Shown here: positions 18,040-26,971 of the stretch, piece by piece | Numbering within the stretch: position 1 is the stretch's first letter | Layout: each line of letters begins with the position of its first letter | NCBI GenBank assembly: GCA_963837805.1 | Contig: CAWIOU010000023.1 | Span: 372,001-436,000 of the forward strand | From: Bog-756 sp963837805 | GTDB taxonomy: Bacteria; Actinomycetota; Acidimicrobiia; Acidimicrobiales; RAAP-2 | Direction of reading: 5' to 3' | Length of the DNA stretch: 64,000 nt | Translations under genes and position numbers: made by a program | Notes under the pieces: model-generated | What the model was told of the DNA's origin: nothing | Databases searched by the model: none | The model's input: only the letters and a program-made list of their open reading frames with translations

Positions 18040-18837
18040 TCAGTCGGGCTTACGACCCCACGCCGAGACCATCGGCGAGGTGGCCAGATCGAGCCGACCG
18101 GAGACCACGTTGGCCAGATGCCGGTCGATATCGGACTCTTCGGCCAAGCCGCCTCCTACGAGGAGCTCCCGGATCTGTTCGACCGTCGCCCGTTCGAGCT
18201 CGTCGCAGAAGGGTCCGCCCATCGGGAAATAGGCATCGGACTCCACCTCCCCGAGCCCGGCGGACCGGAGCCTCCTCGGAAGCGTCCGACCGAAGGCGAG
18301 GTCGACGCCGCGTTGGGCCAGCAGGGTCCGGAACTCCCGCTTCAGCCGGTTGGCCAGCCGCTGGTCGGGCCCCCACTCGTCGGGACAGGCGAGCTCCTGG
18401 AGCCCGGGGTCGGCCTCTTCGAGCAGCAGCCAACCCCCGGGACGGAGCGAGTCGACCATCGAGGTGATGGCCCCGTCGCGGTCGGGCACATGCACGAGGA
18501 CGAGCCGGGCATGGATGAGGTCGAACGGCCCCGACGGAGCTGGCTCGGTCCCCACGTCATGGCGGAGGACGTCGTAACCGGCCCCACCTCCCCCCTCGAG
18601 CCAGGAGGTGTCGATGTCGGTCGCCAGGACGTAGCCCCGGGTCCCGTCTGCCGAGCCAACCACGTCGGGATGCTCGGACCACCGGCCCCCACCTCCCAGA
18701 CCCGCCAGCCGGGGACGAGGCCCAGATGTTCCAGGTGGCGAACGGTGGTCGGATTCGAACAATTCCGAGAGCGCGTCGAAGCGCTCCATGGACTCGGCCT
18801 GTTGGTTGTCGAGCAGGTAGCCCTCGTCTGTGCCCAC
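18040..18837 (-). CDS. Class I SAM-dependent methyltransferase (out-of-frame patch)
   Basis: The frame is open for 265 residues, but residues about 29-65 do not look like protein. Shifting that patch by one base gives PTTVRHLEHLGLVPGWRVW and EVGAGGPSIPTWLARQTG, which is methyltransferase motif I. Normal sequence resumes at RGYVLATDIDTSWL, with FDLIHARLVLVHVPDR and RPGGWLLLEEADPG downstream. So two single-base errors cancel: an extra base at the TT of 18754-18755 and a lost base near 18634-18644. As read the protein lacks its SAM loop. Substrate unknown. Confidence 0.8.
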   Translation of the reverse strand: MGTDEGYLLDNQQAESMERFDALSELFESDHRSPPGTSGPRPRLAGLGGGGRWSEHPDVVGSADGTRGYVLATDIDTSWLEGGGGAGYDVLRHDVGTEPAPSGPFDLIHARLVLVHVPDRDGAITSMVDSLRPGGWLLLEEADPGLQELACPDEWGPDQRLANRLKREFRTLLAQRGVDLAFGRTLPRRLRSAGLGEVESDAYFPMGGPFCDELERATVEQIRELLVGGGLAEESDIDRHLANVVSGRLDLATSPMVSAWGRKPD

Positions 18838-18953
18838 ACCGGAATCCTAAGAGAGTGCCGTGCTCTGCGGTACCCATCGGCCGGGCCTCGCCCGGTGACG
18901 GGAGGCGGAGGGCTCCCCGCTGGGGCGGGGAACCGATCTGATATCGTGATGGA

Positions 18954-19019
18954 ATGCGTTGGTATTGGTGGTTTGACGAGCCGGCTCTGGATGAGCCTCG
19001 GAGCGCCCCCACGCACTGA
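18954..19019 (+). CDS. Aromatic leader peptide (attenuator) before DAHP synthase
   Basis: A 21-residue reading frame, MRWYWWFDEPALDEPRSAPTH, with three Trp, one Tyr and one Phe in its first seven codons. A terminator hairpin and then the gene for DAHP synthase follow, the layout of classical ribosome-mediated attenuation. The peptide is too short and too biased to be a structural protein. I infer that ribosomes stall at the TGG TAT TGG TGG TTT run when charged aromatic tRNAs are scarce. The ribosome-binding site is weak, which is common for leaders. Confidence 0.75.
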   Translation: MRWYWWFDEPALDEPRSAPTH

Positions 19020-19045
19020 CCGCGCATTCATCCAGAACCGGCTGC

Positions 19046-19073
19046 AAGGCAGAGGCTCCCGCCTCTGCCTTTT
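19046..19073 (+). terminator. Attenuator terminator upstream of DAHP synthase
   Basis: AAGGCAGAGGC (19046-19056), loop TCCC, GCCTCTGCCTT (19061-19071), with four T residues at 19070-19073. Alternative pairings are visible. AGCCGGCTCTGGATGA (18979-18994) pairs with TCATCCAGAACCGGCT (19028-19043) with one mismatch. GAGCCTC (18993-18999) can pair with GAGGCTC (19052-19058), which would break up the terminator stem. The last pairing is a candidate antiterminator. Confidence 0.75.
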
Positions 19074-19142
19074 GCTTTGCCCATGACGAGGCGAGCCGGT
19101 CATCCACGGACCGAACGGCTGGCCGGAAGGAAGTGAGAAACC

Positions 19143-20225
19143 GTGGAAGCGAAGGACCTGGCCCACAATCGACGGATCGCCGGCATCCGGACCCTCGTCT
19201 CGCCGGAAGAACTGTCCCGCGAGCTGCCGCTGAGCAACGAGCTCGCCGAGGTGGTCATCCGCGGCCGGCAGGTCGTCGCGTCGATCCTCGACGGCAGGGA
19301 CGACCGTCTGCTCGTCATCGTCGGACCCTGCTCCATCCACGACCCCGAGGCCGGGCTCGAGTACGCCCACCGGCTGGCGGGACTTGCCGTTCGGCACCAG
19401 GAGGATCTGGTCGTGGTCATGCGGACCTACTTCGAAAAGCCGCGCACGACGGTCGGGTGGAAGGGTCTCATCAACGACCCGGGGCTGGACGGGAGCTTCC
19501 GGGTCAATGACGGGCTGTTCGCGGCCCGATCCTTCCTGCTCGACGTCATCGCCCTCGGGATACCGGTGGGATGCGAGTTCCTCGACCCGATCACACCCCA
19601 ATACCTGGCCGACACGGTGAGCTGGGGCGCGATCGGAGCCCGCACCTCACAGAGCCAGATCCACCGTCAGCTGGCCAGCGGCCTCTCCATGCCCGTCGGG
19701 TTCAAGAACTCGACCGAGGGGGATGTCCAGGTGGCGGTGGACGCCATCGCCGCGGCCGCCGGGGCGCAGGTCTTCCCGGGGATCGACGGGGCCGGGCGGG
19801 CCGCCATCATCGAGACACGCGGGAACAGCGACGGGCATCTCATCCTCCGAGGGAGCTCAGCCGGGGCGAACTACGGCGACGTGGACGTCGCCGAGGCCCT
19901 CGAGCGCCTCGGCCGGTCCGGACTGGGTCGTCGGGTCATCGTCGACGCCAGCCACGGGAACAGCGGGAAGGATCATCGCAGGCAGCCCGGCGTGATCGCC
20001 GAGCTCTCGAGACGGCTGGCCCAAGGCGAGCAGGGTGTCGTCGGCGTGATGCTGGAGAGCTTCCTCGTCTCCGGCCGTCAGGACCTCACCTCGACTCCGC
20101 TGGTCTTCGGGCAGAGCATCACCGACTCCTGCATCGGTTGGGACGACACCACCGCGGCGCTCGATCGTCTGGCCGGGGCGATGGCGCGTCGCCGGCAGGC
20201 GTCTCACGCCATGGCCCCCGGGTGA
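19143..20225 (+). CDS. aroF: 3-deoxy-7-phosphoheptulonate (DAHP) synthase, class I
   Basis: A 360-residue cytoplasmic enzyme that condenses phosphoenolpyruvate and erythrose 4-phosphate, the first step of the shikimate pathway. Class I (AroF/G/H type) signatures are clear: VIVGPCSIHDPEAGLEYA, MRTYFEKPRTTVGWKGLIND, GARTSQSQIHRQLASGL, PVGFKNSTEG, and IVDASHGNSGKDH, which hold the substrate and metal ligands. Length is normal. Start is GTG 19143 after a GGAAGGAAG stretch. The gene symbol marks the family; feedback specificity (Phe, Tyr or Trp) is not readable. Expression is probably set by the leader attenuator at 18954-19073. Confidence 0.95.
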   Translation: MEAKDLAHNRRIAGIRTLVSPEELSRELPLSNELAEVVIRGRQVVASILDGRDDRLLVIVGPCSIHDPEAGLEYAHRLAGLAVRHQEDLVVVMRTYFEKPRTTVGWKGLINDPGLDGSFRVNDGLFAARSFLLDVIALGIPVGCEFLDPITPQYLADTVSWGAIGARTSQSQIHRQLASGLSMPVGFKNSTEGDVQVAVDAIAAAAGAQVFPGIDGAGRAAIIETRGNSDGHLILRGSSAGANYGDVDVAEALERLGRSGLGRRVIVDASHGNSGKDHRRQPGVIAELSRRLAQGEQGVVGVMLESFLVSGRQDLTSTPLVFGQSITDSCIGWDDTTAALDRLAGAMARRRQASHAMAPG

Positions 20226-20266
20226 CCGGGTTGCGGTCCGGCGCCGATGCCGGGTGAGGGTCCGGT

Positions 20267-21637
20267 TCATGGTGGAACGACCGGTCCCACCCGGCCGTTG
20301 GCGCTCGTCGCGGTCGGCGACGGGCCCAGCAGCCAGAGGAGGATCATGATCCAGAGCCCGAGGCGCACCTCGGCCAGTCCCTCGATGGTGTGGCGGGTCA
20401 CCTCCTGCCCGTCGCCGTGCCAGGCGACCAGCAAGGACAGGACGCCGGTGACGGTGAGGGTGAACACCATGCGCCACACTCCCTGACGCCAGGCCCTGGA
20501 CAACACGCTCACGCACACGGCCGCACCCGCCAGCACCAGGAGCCCGATCAGTGGCGGCCACAGGACGATCGTCAACGGCGACTCGAGCCGATGGGTCGAT
20601 GACGCATAGAAGATGAGGCTCCCGTGGGCGAAGTCGAAGGCCCGTTCCGGGCGGCGCAACGGCTCGGTGAACACGTACCCCGGATGGGTGAGAAGCCAGA
20701 GGCCGTACGTGTCGGTCCCCCGGGAATCGATCCAGTGCTCCAGCGGAGCAAAGGTGGGATCCGTGGCCGAGAAGAAGACGGCCTTGGCGCTCCCCGGCGT
20801 CACCGTCGTCGCCTCCGCCAGCCCATCGATCTGCTGTTGTTCGGGCATCCCGTGGGCGGCGAACCATGCCACCCGGTCGGGGAATGGGAAGATCCGGACG
20901 TAGAAGACGTCGGCCACGTTCTGCTTCGTCCTGTGCGACGAGACGGTCCCCCACCCGGTGACGGCCACGACTGCGGCCAGGCAGAGGGCCAGCGTTCCGG
21001 CCCGGATGGCCAGGCCCAGGTCCCTTCGGGCCGCCAGGAGGGCGCCCGTGGCCACGGCGAGGGATAGCAACCCGACCGTCCATACCTGGGCGTCCCTGGT
21101 GGCGGCGAAGCACAGACAGACCCCGCTGACAGCGGCCACCCGGGGCCAGGTCAACCGGCGGGCGGCCCAGATCGAGGTGGCAAAGAGCAGGGCCAGGAGG
21201 CTCATGGAGAGCGACTCGGAAAGGACCGAGCGGTTCCAAAGTGTGACCGGGAAGACGGTGGCAAAGGCGAGGATCACCCAGGCGGCCACCACTCGCCGCC
21301 ACCCTGGAGCGACCAGGCGCCCCACTGTCCAGGCCAGGAATCCCCACGAGGCGGCGGCGATCACCGCCTGGGCCGCCAGAAAGCCGCTGGAGGAGCCGAC
21401 CAGGTCGATCAGGAGCGGCGTGGCCGGTGGCCGCGGGCCGGCCCAGAACGCCTTGCTCCACAGCGCCCGAGAGGCGATGTGGATATAGGTCAGGGAGTCG
21501 TTCCAGATGATGGCCGGTCCGGCCAGGGCCTGGGCGAGCAGGTAGACGGTGAACAGGCACCATCCGGCGAACGCCAGCAACGACGGGGCCGGGGCCCAGG
21601 CAGGCAGGGGACTCCGGCGGGTCGGTGTGGACGTCAC
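20267..21637 (-). CDS. Polytopic membrane protein, possible GT-C-like glycosyltransferase
   Basis: A 456-residue protein from GTG 21637 with about ten or eleven hydrophobic segments. The first external loop reads IIWNDSLTYIHIASR, where an Asp in a D-S-x-x-Y context is reminiscent of the acidic residue in the first loop of GT-C glycosyltransferases such as ArnT/GT39. A second loop contains LWNRSVLSESLSMSLL, also seen in that class. A large soluble segment (residues about 250-350) follows. Substrate and activity are not established. The frame continues upstream to 21823 but that part looks non-coding. Confidence 0.65.
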   Translation of the reverse strand: MTSTPTRRSPLPAWAPAPSLLAFAGWCLFTVYLLAQALAGPAIIWNDSLTYIHIASRALWSKAFWAGPRPPATPLLIDLVGSSSGFLAAQAVIAAASWGFLAWTVGRLVAPGWRRVVAAWVILAFATVFPVTLWNRSVLSESLSMSLLALLFATSIWAARRLTWPRVAAVSGVCLCFAATRDAQVWTVGLLSLAVATGALLAARRDLGLAIRAGTLALCLAAVVAVTGWGTVSSHRTKQNVADVFYVRIFPFPDRVAWFAAHGMPEQQQIDGLAEATTVTPGSAKAVFFSATDPTFAPLEHWIDSRGTDTYGLWLLTHPGYVFTEPLRRPERAFDFAHGSLIFYASSTHRLESPLTIVLWPPLIGLLVLAGAAVCVSVLSRAWRQGVWRMVFTLTVTGVLSLLVAWHGDGQEVTRHTIEGLAEVRLGLWIMILLWLLGPSPTATSANGRVGPVVPP

Positions 21638-21907
21638 AGGGTGCAACCGTGGCACAGACGCCGAACGGCGCGGGCGATCAGCTCCTCGTGGGTGGGCAAA
21701 ACCGCTGGTCCAGGAGGGCGAACGCCCAGCTCGGGGTAGAATTTGCAATCCACAGTTGCATTCTGCTGCGGAATTCCCGATACTGTCAGTTGTTGGGCGG
21801 CGGATTCCAGAGTCGATGACCATGCACCGGAAAGCCGGAGTCGTGCCGGCCCCTTCCGGGCGTGGTCCATCGGCCGATCGGTGGCAGTGCGGCGGTTGTA
21901 CCCCCGT

Positions 21908-22690
21908 TCACCGGTCGGGGTCGGGCTCCCACTCCGGGTCGATTTCCAAGAACTGCCAGATCAGACCCTCGAAGGCCACGGCAAAGAGCGACCATTCCTG
22001 AGCCTCCCCACCCGGGCCCGTCTGACGAATTATCCGCTCGTCGATCGAACTGTCGATCCGGTCACGCAATCCGTAGCCCTGGCTCAACGCGTCGGCGGCG
22101 ACGACGAACTGGCGCAGCGTGAACACCTCCCGGAGGCGAAATCCGAGATACGAGATCATTGCCGCATAGAGCCGCTGGATGCGCTCGGTGAACACCTCGG
22201 ACCCCGCTAGCAGCGCGTCCTCGATCTTCTTCCGATAGTCGAACGACCCGCCCGACGCGGCCAGGGCCCAGACGCCGATCCACGACGGCAGATTGCTCGA
22301 CTGCCGCACGGCTTGGGCGTTGGCGCCGCCTCCCACCCGACACAGTTCGCGCATGGCCTGGGCCCGCGACTCGGGCGACGAGCGGTCGACGTTGGCCAGG
22401 ACCGGTCGGATGTAGTCCATGGCGACATCGACGTCCGCGTCGTAGTCGCCCAGCGCGATGCTCACCAGCACGTCGATCTGGAATTCGGCCTGGTTCTCCC
22501 ACACCCGGCGGATGACCGACGCATTGGTGAGCCGGATGCCGGTTTCGTCGTCCACCCGGTCGAAGACCCGCTTGAAGGTGAGCGCTTCGGCCCCGGTTCC
22601 GAGGCCATCCTCACGCAAGATGGTCCGACCGGTTTCCAGAAGGAGTTTCCGCAGCTCCTCGCGGCTCTGTCTCGGGCGTTTGGCGGTCAC
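21908..22690 (-). CDS. TetR-like transcriptional regulator
   Basis: A 260-residue protein. The N-terminal EELRKLLLETGRTILREDG followed by TFKRVFDRVDDETGIRLTNASVIRRVWENQAEFQIDVL matches a divergent TetR-type DNA-binding region, with a long turn between the helices of the HTH. The helical remainder would form the ligand-binding/dimer domain. Length exceeds that of typical TetR proteins (about 200), mainly in the C-terminal part. No ligand can be proposed. It is transcribed divergently from nothing obvious; the LLM oxidoreductase gene lies upstream on the same strand. Confidence 0.7.
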   Translation of the reverse strand: MTAKRPRQSREELRKLLLETGRTILREDGLGTGAEALTFKRVFDRVDDETGIRLTNASVIRRVWENQAEFQIDVLVSIALGDYDADVDVAMDYIRPVLANVDRSSPESRAQAMRELCRVGGGANAQAVRQSSNLPSWIGVWALAASGGSFDYRKKIEDALLAGSEVFTERIQRLYAAMISYLGFRLREVFTLRQFVVAADALSQGYGLRDRIDSSIDERIIRQTGPGGEAQEWSLFAVAFEGLIWQFLEIDPEWEPDPDR

Positions 22691-22792
22691 GTTCCCCCGG
22701 TCTCCGCCGTCGGGCCGCGCCGGTGGCGCCGGCGATGGCGCGGGTGCGCCGACACGCTCACCTTCCCACCGGAGCGGGCGCCCGGTGTCACG

Positions 22793-23734
22793 TCACCGGG
22801 GGTCGGCGAGCCCGAGGGACTCGCCGACCGCGGTTATTCCCGCAGCATCGGCGAAGGCGAAGCTGAAGATCACCTCGTCGGCGCCGGCCCTGAGGTGACC
22901 GGCCACCTGATCGGGGATCTCGTGCGGCTGGCCGATGAGGAACGCCGCCACCTCCTCGGGCGAACTACTGGCCTCCACCATCTGGCGGACTTCGGCCGTG
23001 TTCTGGTCGGATGTGGTCAAGATCAGCGGTGCCATCCAGGTCACATCGATCTCGGCCGGATCGCGCCCGACCTCGGCGCAATGACGGTGGAGGACCTCGA
23101 TCTTGCGGGCCAATGTGTCCACGTCGCCGGTCACATTGCATTTGTCGGCGTACAGGGCCACCAGGCGAAGGGTCCGCTTCTCACCGCCCCCACCGATCAG
23201 GATCTTCGGTCCACCCGGTTGAACCGGTCGGGGAAGGTTGCGGGCGTGGTCCAACCGGTAGTGGTCGCCGTCGAAGCTCACATCGTCACCGGTGAACATG
23301 GACCGGCAGATCTGGACGGCCTCGGTGAGCATGTCCAGGCGTACCCCGTCGCTCGGATAGTCGACGCCGAGTCCGCGATGCTCGACGTCGTACCAGGCCC
23401 CTCCGATCCCGAGGATGGCCCGGCCCCCTGAGATGACATCCAGTGTCGTGACGATCTTGGCCAGGATGCCCGGGTTGCGGTAGGTCACCCCGCTGACGAG
23501 CGTGCCCAGTTGAATGCGCCGGGTCCGGGCCGCCAACGCACCGAGCAGGGTGTACGCCTCGAGCATCGGCTCGTCGGGGCCCCCGAGGGGCGGGAGCTGG
23601 AAGAAGTGGTCCATGACCCACAGCGAATCGAAACCTGACGTCTCGGCGGTCGTGGCCAGATCGGCGACGTGCTCGAACAGGTCGGCAGGGTCGAACCCCG
23701 AGAAATTGGGCAGCTGAACGCCGAACGCGGCCAT
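22793..23734 (-). CDS. LLM-class F420-dependent oxidoreductase
   Basis: A 313-residue (beta/alpha)8-barrel luciferase-like monooxygenase-family protein of the F420-using type. Segments diagnostic of the group are SGFDSLWVMDHFFQLPPLGG, AARTRRIQLGTLVSGVTYRNPGILAK (split here by family convention), VISGGRAILGIGGAWYDVEH and PKILIGGGGEKRTLRLVALYADKCN. The GGGG/R segment is part of the cofactor phosphate-binding site. Substrate unknown. Length and ends are normal. Together with the Ddn-like gene it indicates F420 use. Confidence 0.92.
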   Translation of the reverse strand: MAAFGVQLPNFSGFDPADLFEHVADLATTAETSGFDSLWVMDHFFQLPPLGGPDEPMLEAYTLLGALAARTRRIQLGTLVSGVTYRNPGILAKIVTTLDVISGGRAILGIGGAWYDVEHRGLGVDYPSDGVRLDMLTEAVQICRSMFTGDDVSFDGDHYRLDHARNLPRPVQPGGPKILIGGGGEKRTLRLVALYADKCNVTGDVDTLARKIEVLHRHCAEVGRDPAEIDVTWMAPLILTTSDQNTAEVRQMVEASSSPEEVAAFLIGQPHEIPDQVAGHLRAGADEVIFSFAFADAAGITAVGESLGLADPR

Positions 23735-23877
23735 GGGGCCACGGTAGTACGACCCCGCGAACCAGGGGCCACCGGTCCTCCACCGTGCCCACGGCTGACC
23801 CGGCCGGGATCGGGCGACTCGTGGTAAGCACTGACACTGCGGCCACCACGGTGAGCGAGAGCGCGGGAGGCAGGTCG

Positions 23878-24051
23878 ATGGCCAGACGGAGTTCCCTCAG
23901 ATCGCAGCTCTACCGGGCCGCCCGCGATCTGGGCAACGTCCAGGCGGCGAGCCGGGGGCCGGGCTCCTACGCCCGACGGGTGGCCCGGAGGAAGGTGTAC
24001 CGCACCACCAACGGGCTGACGAATCACCTCCTCCGCTCCATCAGGCTGTAG
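23878..24051 (+). CDS. Small basic conserved actinobacterial protein
   Basis: A 57-residue highly basic protein: MARRSSLRSQLYRAARDLGN then VQAASRGPGSYARRVARRKV and RTTNGLTNHLLRSI. It resembles a small conserved protein seen beside varied genes in actinobacteria, of unknown function; the arrangement of Arg/Lys with Gly-Pro-Gly could favour nucleic-acid binding, but that is a guess. The frame is open upstream to 23785, but ATG 23878 begins the conserved part. Confidence 0.7.
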   Translation: MARRSSLRSQLYRAARDLGNVQAASRGPGSYARRVARRKVYRTTNGLTNHLLRSIRL

Positions 24052-24195
24052 GGGCACCGGGCCGCCAGGACCACTCCTCGTTCTTCCCTTGCCGTCGGCC
24101 GGATGTTAAGTTTCGCCCGCCGACACGAGAGGCGAGGTCGCCTGGTTCGAGAAGGGTCCGCCCGCATTCCGGCTGCAGATCGATTGGGGTATTCC

Positions 24196-24501
24196 TTGCA
24201 TGCACTGACCGGCTTTCTCGATTTCCCACCCCACCAGCGGGAGGAGACCATCGCCGCCCTGAAAGCGGTGGCCGCCCGGAGCCGACAGGATCGGGGTTGC
24301 GTCGAGTACTGGTGGTCCGAGGATGTCGAGCGGCCTTCCCGGTTCCGCTTCTTCGAGTGCTGGGAGTCGGAGGAGGCCTTTGCCGCCCACCAGGCCCAGC
24401 CCTACGAACACGAGTTCATGTCCGAGCACGTCTCTCGGATCGTCGGCGCCGACGCCCACGTCCTGGCCGTCGCCGAACGGACCCCGGTCGGAGGAACGTA
24501 G
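24196..24501 (+). CDS. Antibiotic biosynthesis monooxygenase (ABM) domain protein
   Basis: A protein of about 101 residues with the small dimeric alpha+beta-barrel ABM fold. TGFLDFPPHQREETIAALKAV is the first strand and helix, DRGCVEYWWSEDVERPSRF the second strand, and FFECWESEEAFAAHQAQPY the signature strand-helix. Members act as cofactor-independent monooxygenases or as stress proteins. Start is uncertain: TTG 24196 fits the fold start, while the frame is open to 24103. It ends 5 bases before the dehydrogenase gene, so the two probably form one operon. Confidence 0.72.
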   Translation: MHALTGFLDFPPHQREETIAALKAVAARSRQDRGCVEYWWSEDVERPSRFRFFECWESEEAFAAHQAQPYEHEFMSEHVSRIVGADAHVLAVAERTPVGGT

Positions 24502-24506
24502 GCCCG

Positions 24507-25440
24507 ATGCGGGGAGTCCGATGCACCGACGACGGGATCCGGGTGGTGACCACCGATGCCGAGCCGGGCGGCGGCGTCCGGGTATCAGTGGTCAGTTCGG
24601 GGATCTGTGGGTCCGATCTCCACCTGGTCTCCTTCGGTCCGTCAGCGGTCACCCTCGGGCACGAAATTCTCCGGCCGTCTCGACGACGGCACGCCGGTGG
24701 CCATCCTCCCCGTCGTGCGCTGCGGTCGCTGCGGTCGCTGCCTCGCCGGTGCCGAACAGCAATGTTCCGCCGCCCTCGGCGCGATGTACGGGATCAGCCT
24801 CGACGGCGGGTTGGCCGACGAGGTGTGGGTGGACCCGTCCTGCGCCAGGGAACTCCCGACGGACCTGGCTGTCGAGCACGCCTGCCTGGTCGAGCCACTG
24901 GCGGTGGCTCTCCACGGCATCAACCGGTCCGGCGTGAAGCCCGGGACCCGGGTGCTGGTCATCGGGGCCGGACCGATCGGTCTCTGCTCCATCGCCGCCG
25001 CCCGTGCCCTGGGCGCCGACGTCGATCTGGTGGCCCGACACGCCCGGCGGATCGAAGCCGGTGAACGGCTGGGGGCGACCACCGGCGTCACCGGCGACTA
25101 CGACATCGTGATCGAAGCCGCCGGCACCCAGCAGTCGATGGACAAGGCCTTCGAGCTGGTTCGCCCGGGCGGCACCATCGGCGTCATCAGCACGTTTTGG
25201 GAGCCGGTCAGTTTGGCCATGCCATTCCAGCTGAAAGAGGTGACCCTCCTGCCGGCATTCACCTACGGCCACCACCACGGGGTGTCCGAGTTCGAGGAGG
25301 CGGCCAGGATGCTGGCGGCGACGCCGGACCTGCCCGAGGCGGTAATCACCCACCATTTCGACCTCGATGATGCCGCCGAGGCCTTTCGGGTGGCCGGCGA
25401 CCGAAGCTCGGGAGCCATCAAGGTGGCCGTCCATCCGTGA
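24507..25440 (+). pseudogene. Zinc-dependent alcohol dehydrogenase (MDR family), one frameshift
   Basis: From ATG 24507 the first frame gives MRGVRCTDDGIRVV and SSGICGSDLHLVSFGPSAV then LGHE; the next frame continues SGRLDDGTPVAILPVVRCGR with CGRCGRC (structural-zinc cysteines), the cofactor fold VLVIGAGPIGLCSIAAARAL and a full C terminus. The join is at GAAATTC (A run 24664-24666), where removing one A gives LGHEFSGRL, the normal catalytic-zinc region (Cys in GICGSD, His-Glu in GHE). As read the protein is split; one corrected base yields a complete 310-residue enzyme. It sits between the ABM and amidohydrolase genes. Confidence 0.8.
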
Positions 25441-25474
25441 GCGACCGACCCGAGCCCCGCCGATGGAGGACGTC

Positions 25475-26728
25475 ATGACTCGACTCGTGATGGAGAACGC
25501 CACCGTGCTGGACGGCGACCACCCGCCGGTCGCCGGTCGCCACGTGGTGGTGGATGGCGAGCGGATCAGCGCGGTCGGCCCCGGCCGCTACGCCGACCGT
25601 GCCCCCGACGACACGCTGTTCGACCTGGGCGGCCGAACGGTGATGCCGGGCATGGTCAACTGCCATTTTCACGCCACGTACCACAACCTCGGTGCCGTCC
25701 CCGCTCCCTTTGGTCTGGAGGAGCCGATGGCCCTCCAGGCGGTCCGCGCCGTGAACAGCCTCGAGCTACTGGTCAACAGCGGATTCACCAGCGCGGTGTC
25801 GGCCGGCGCACCCTTTGCCATCGACGCATCGATGAAGGTAGCCATCGAGCGGGGACTCATCCCCGGGCCGCGCCTCGTGCCCTGCAGCAGAGACATCAGC
25901 ACGACCGGGCACGCCGGGGACCGGAGCTACCCCACGCACTGGGAGGTCGGAGCCCTCGGCGCCATCCGGCCCAGTGACGGGCCCGACGGGTTCCGGCGTT
26001 CGGTCCGGGCCGAGATCAAAGAGGGCGCCGAGTTCATCAAGATGTTCGTGACCGGCGGGCACGGGACGATCGGCCCCCGGGAGCAGATCGAAATGACCCG
26101 GGAAGAGATGGCCGCGGGGATCGAGGCCGCTCATCTTCGCGGTGCCAAGGTGAGGGGCCACATCGCCAACCGTGAGGCGATCCTGATGGCCCTCGATCTC
26201 GACATCGACGTCATCGATCATGGTGACGGCATGGACCACGAGTGCATGGACCGGATCATCGACAGCGGAACGCCGGTGGTGCCGTCGATGATGTTCCCGG
26301 CCCGCTTCCTGGCCTCGATGGGCGGGTCGGCACTCGGGTTCACCGACTCGATGAAGTCGGACATCGATGCCATGGCCGAGGTGCTCCCCAAAGCCAATGC
26401 CGCCGGGATGTGCCTCGTGCTCGGCGACGACTACGGCGCCATCTTCCTCCCGCACGGCTCCTATGCCGAGGAGCTTGCCTACTACGTCGGGGAGATCGGC
26501 ATCCCCTCCCTGGACGTGATCCGGTGGGCCACCAAGCACGGCGCCGAACTGATGGGCCGGGCCGACGAGCTCGGAACGGTCGAGGTGGGGAAACTGGCCG
26601 ACCTTCTCGTGGTCGATGGCGATCCGCTCGCCGACGTCACCGTCCTCCAGGACCGGACCAACCTGTTGGCCATCATCAAGGGCGGCCGGATGGTCAAGGA
26701 CGACCTGGTGGCGACCGTTCCCACCTGA
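25475..26728 (+). CDS. Amidohydrolase family metal-dependent hydrolase
   Basis: A 417-residue protein of the amidohydrolase superfamily (imidazolonepropionase/prolidase-like subgroup). Metal ligands: HxH in VNCHFHATYHN, a likely carbamylated lysine in EGAEFIKMFVTGG, histidines in VRGHIANRE and IDHGDGMDH, and the catalytic Asp in LVLGDDYGA. The C-terminal beta-sandwich continuation GTVEVGKLADLLVVDGDPL is standard. GGAGG at 25465-25469 selects ATG 25475 over ATG 25463. Substrate unknown (cyclic amide, imide or lactone are typical). It follows the ABM and dehydrogenase genes with 34 bases between, suggesting one catabolic operon. Confidence 0.9.
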   Translation: MTRLVMENATVLDGDHPPVAGRHVVVDGERISAVGPGRYADRAPDDTLFDLGGRTVMPGMVNCHFHATYHNLGAVPAPFGLEEPMALQAVRAVNSLELLVNSGFTSAVSAGAPFAIDASMKVAIERGLIPGPRLVPCSRDISTTGHAGDRSYPTHWEVGALGAIRPSDGPDGFRRSVRAEIKEGAEFIKMFVTGGHGTIGPREQIEMTREEMAAGIEAAHLRGAKVRGHIANREAILMALDLDIDVIDHGDGMDHECMDRIIDSGTPVVPSMMFPARFLASMGGSALGFTDSMKSDIDAMAEVLPKANAAGMCLVLGDDYGAIFLPHGSYAEELAYYVGEIGIPSLDVIRWATKHGAELMGRADELGTVEVGKLADLLVVDGDPLADVTVLQDRTNLLAIIKGGRMVKDDLVATVPT

Positions 26729-26971
26729 GCGGTCGCGCCCCCTGGTTCTGAACGGTCGCCTCCCCGACCCCAGCGGTCGCTCCCGGGCCTGCCCGGTTTC
26801 CCACCCTCCGACACCGGCGGACCACACCCCAGGCGCCGGACTGCGGGGTTCGGGGACGAATCGGGTCGACCGGGGCGCGGTCTCCCTAGGCTGACCCGGT
26901 GAAGGGCATCGGCATGGGCATTGGGGGATAGAGACGGCGAGGGAGGCAGGGGACCGAAGGCGCGCACCTGG

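Noticed and set aside
18750..18765. GGATTCGAAC resembling a tRNA T-arm
   Set aside because: No cloverleaf can be built around it and it lies inside the methyltransferase gene.
19857..21563. Minus-strand frame of 568 codons overlapping DAHP synthase and the membrane protein
   Set aside because: Its composition is Arg/Gly/Pro-rich without hydrophobic pattern; the other frames give two clear proteins.
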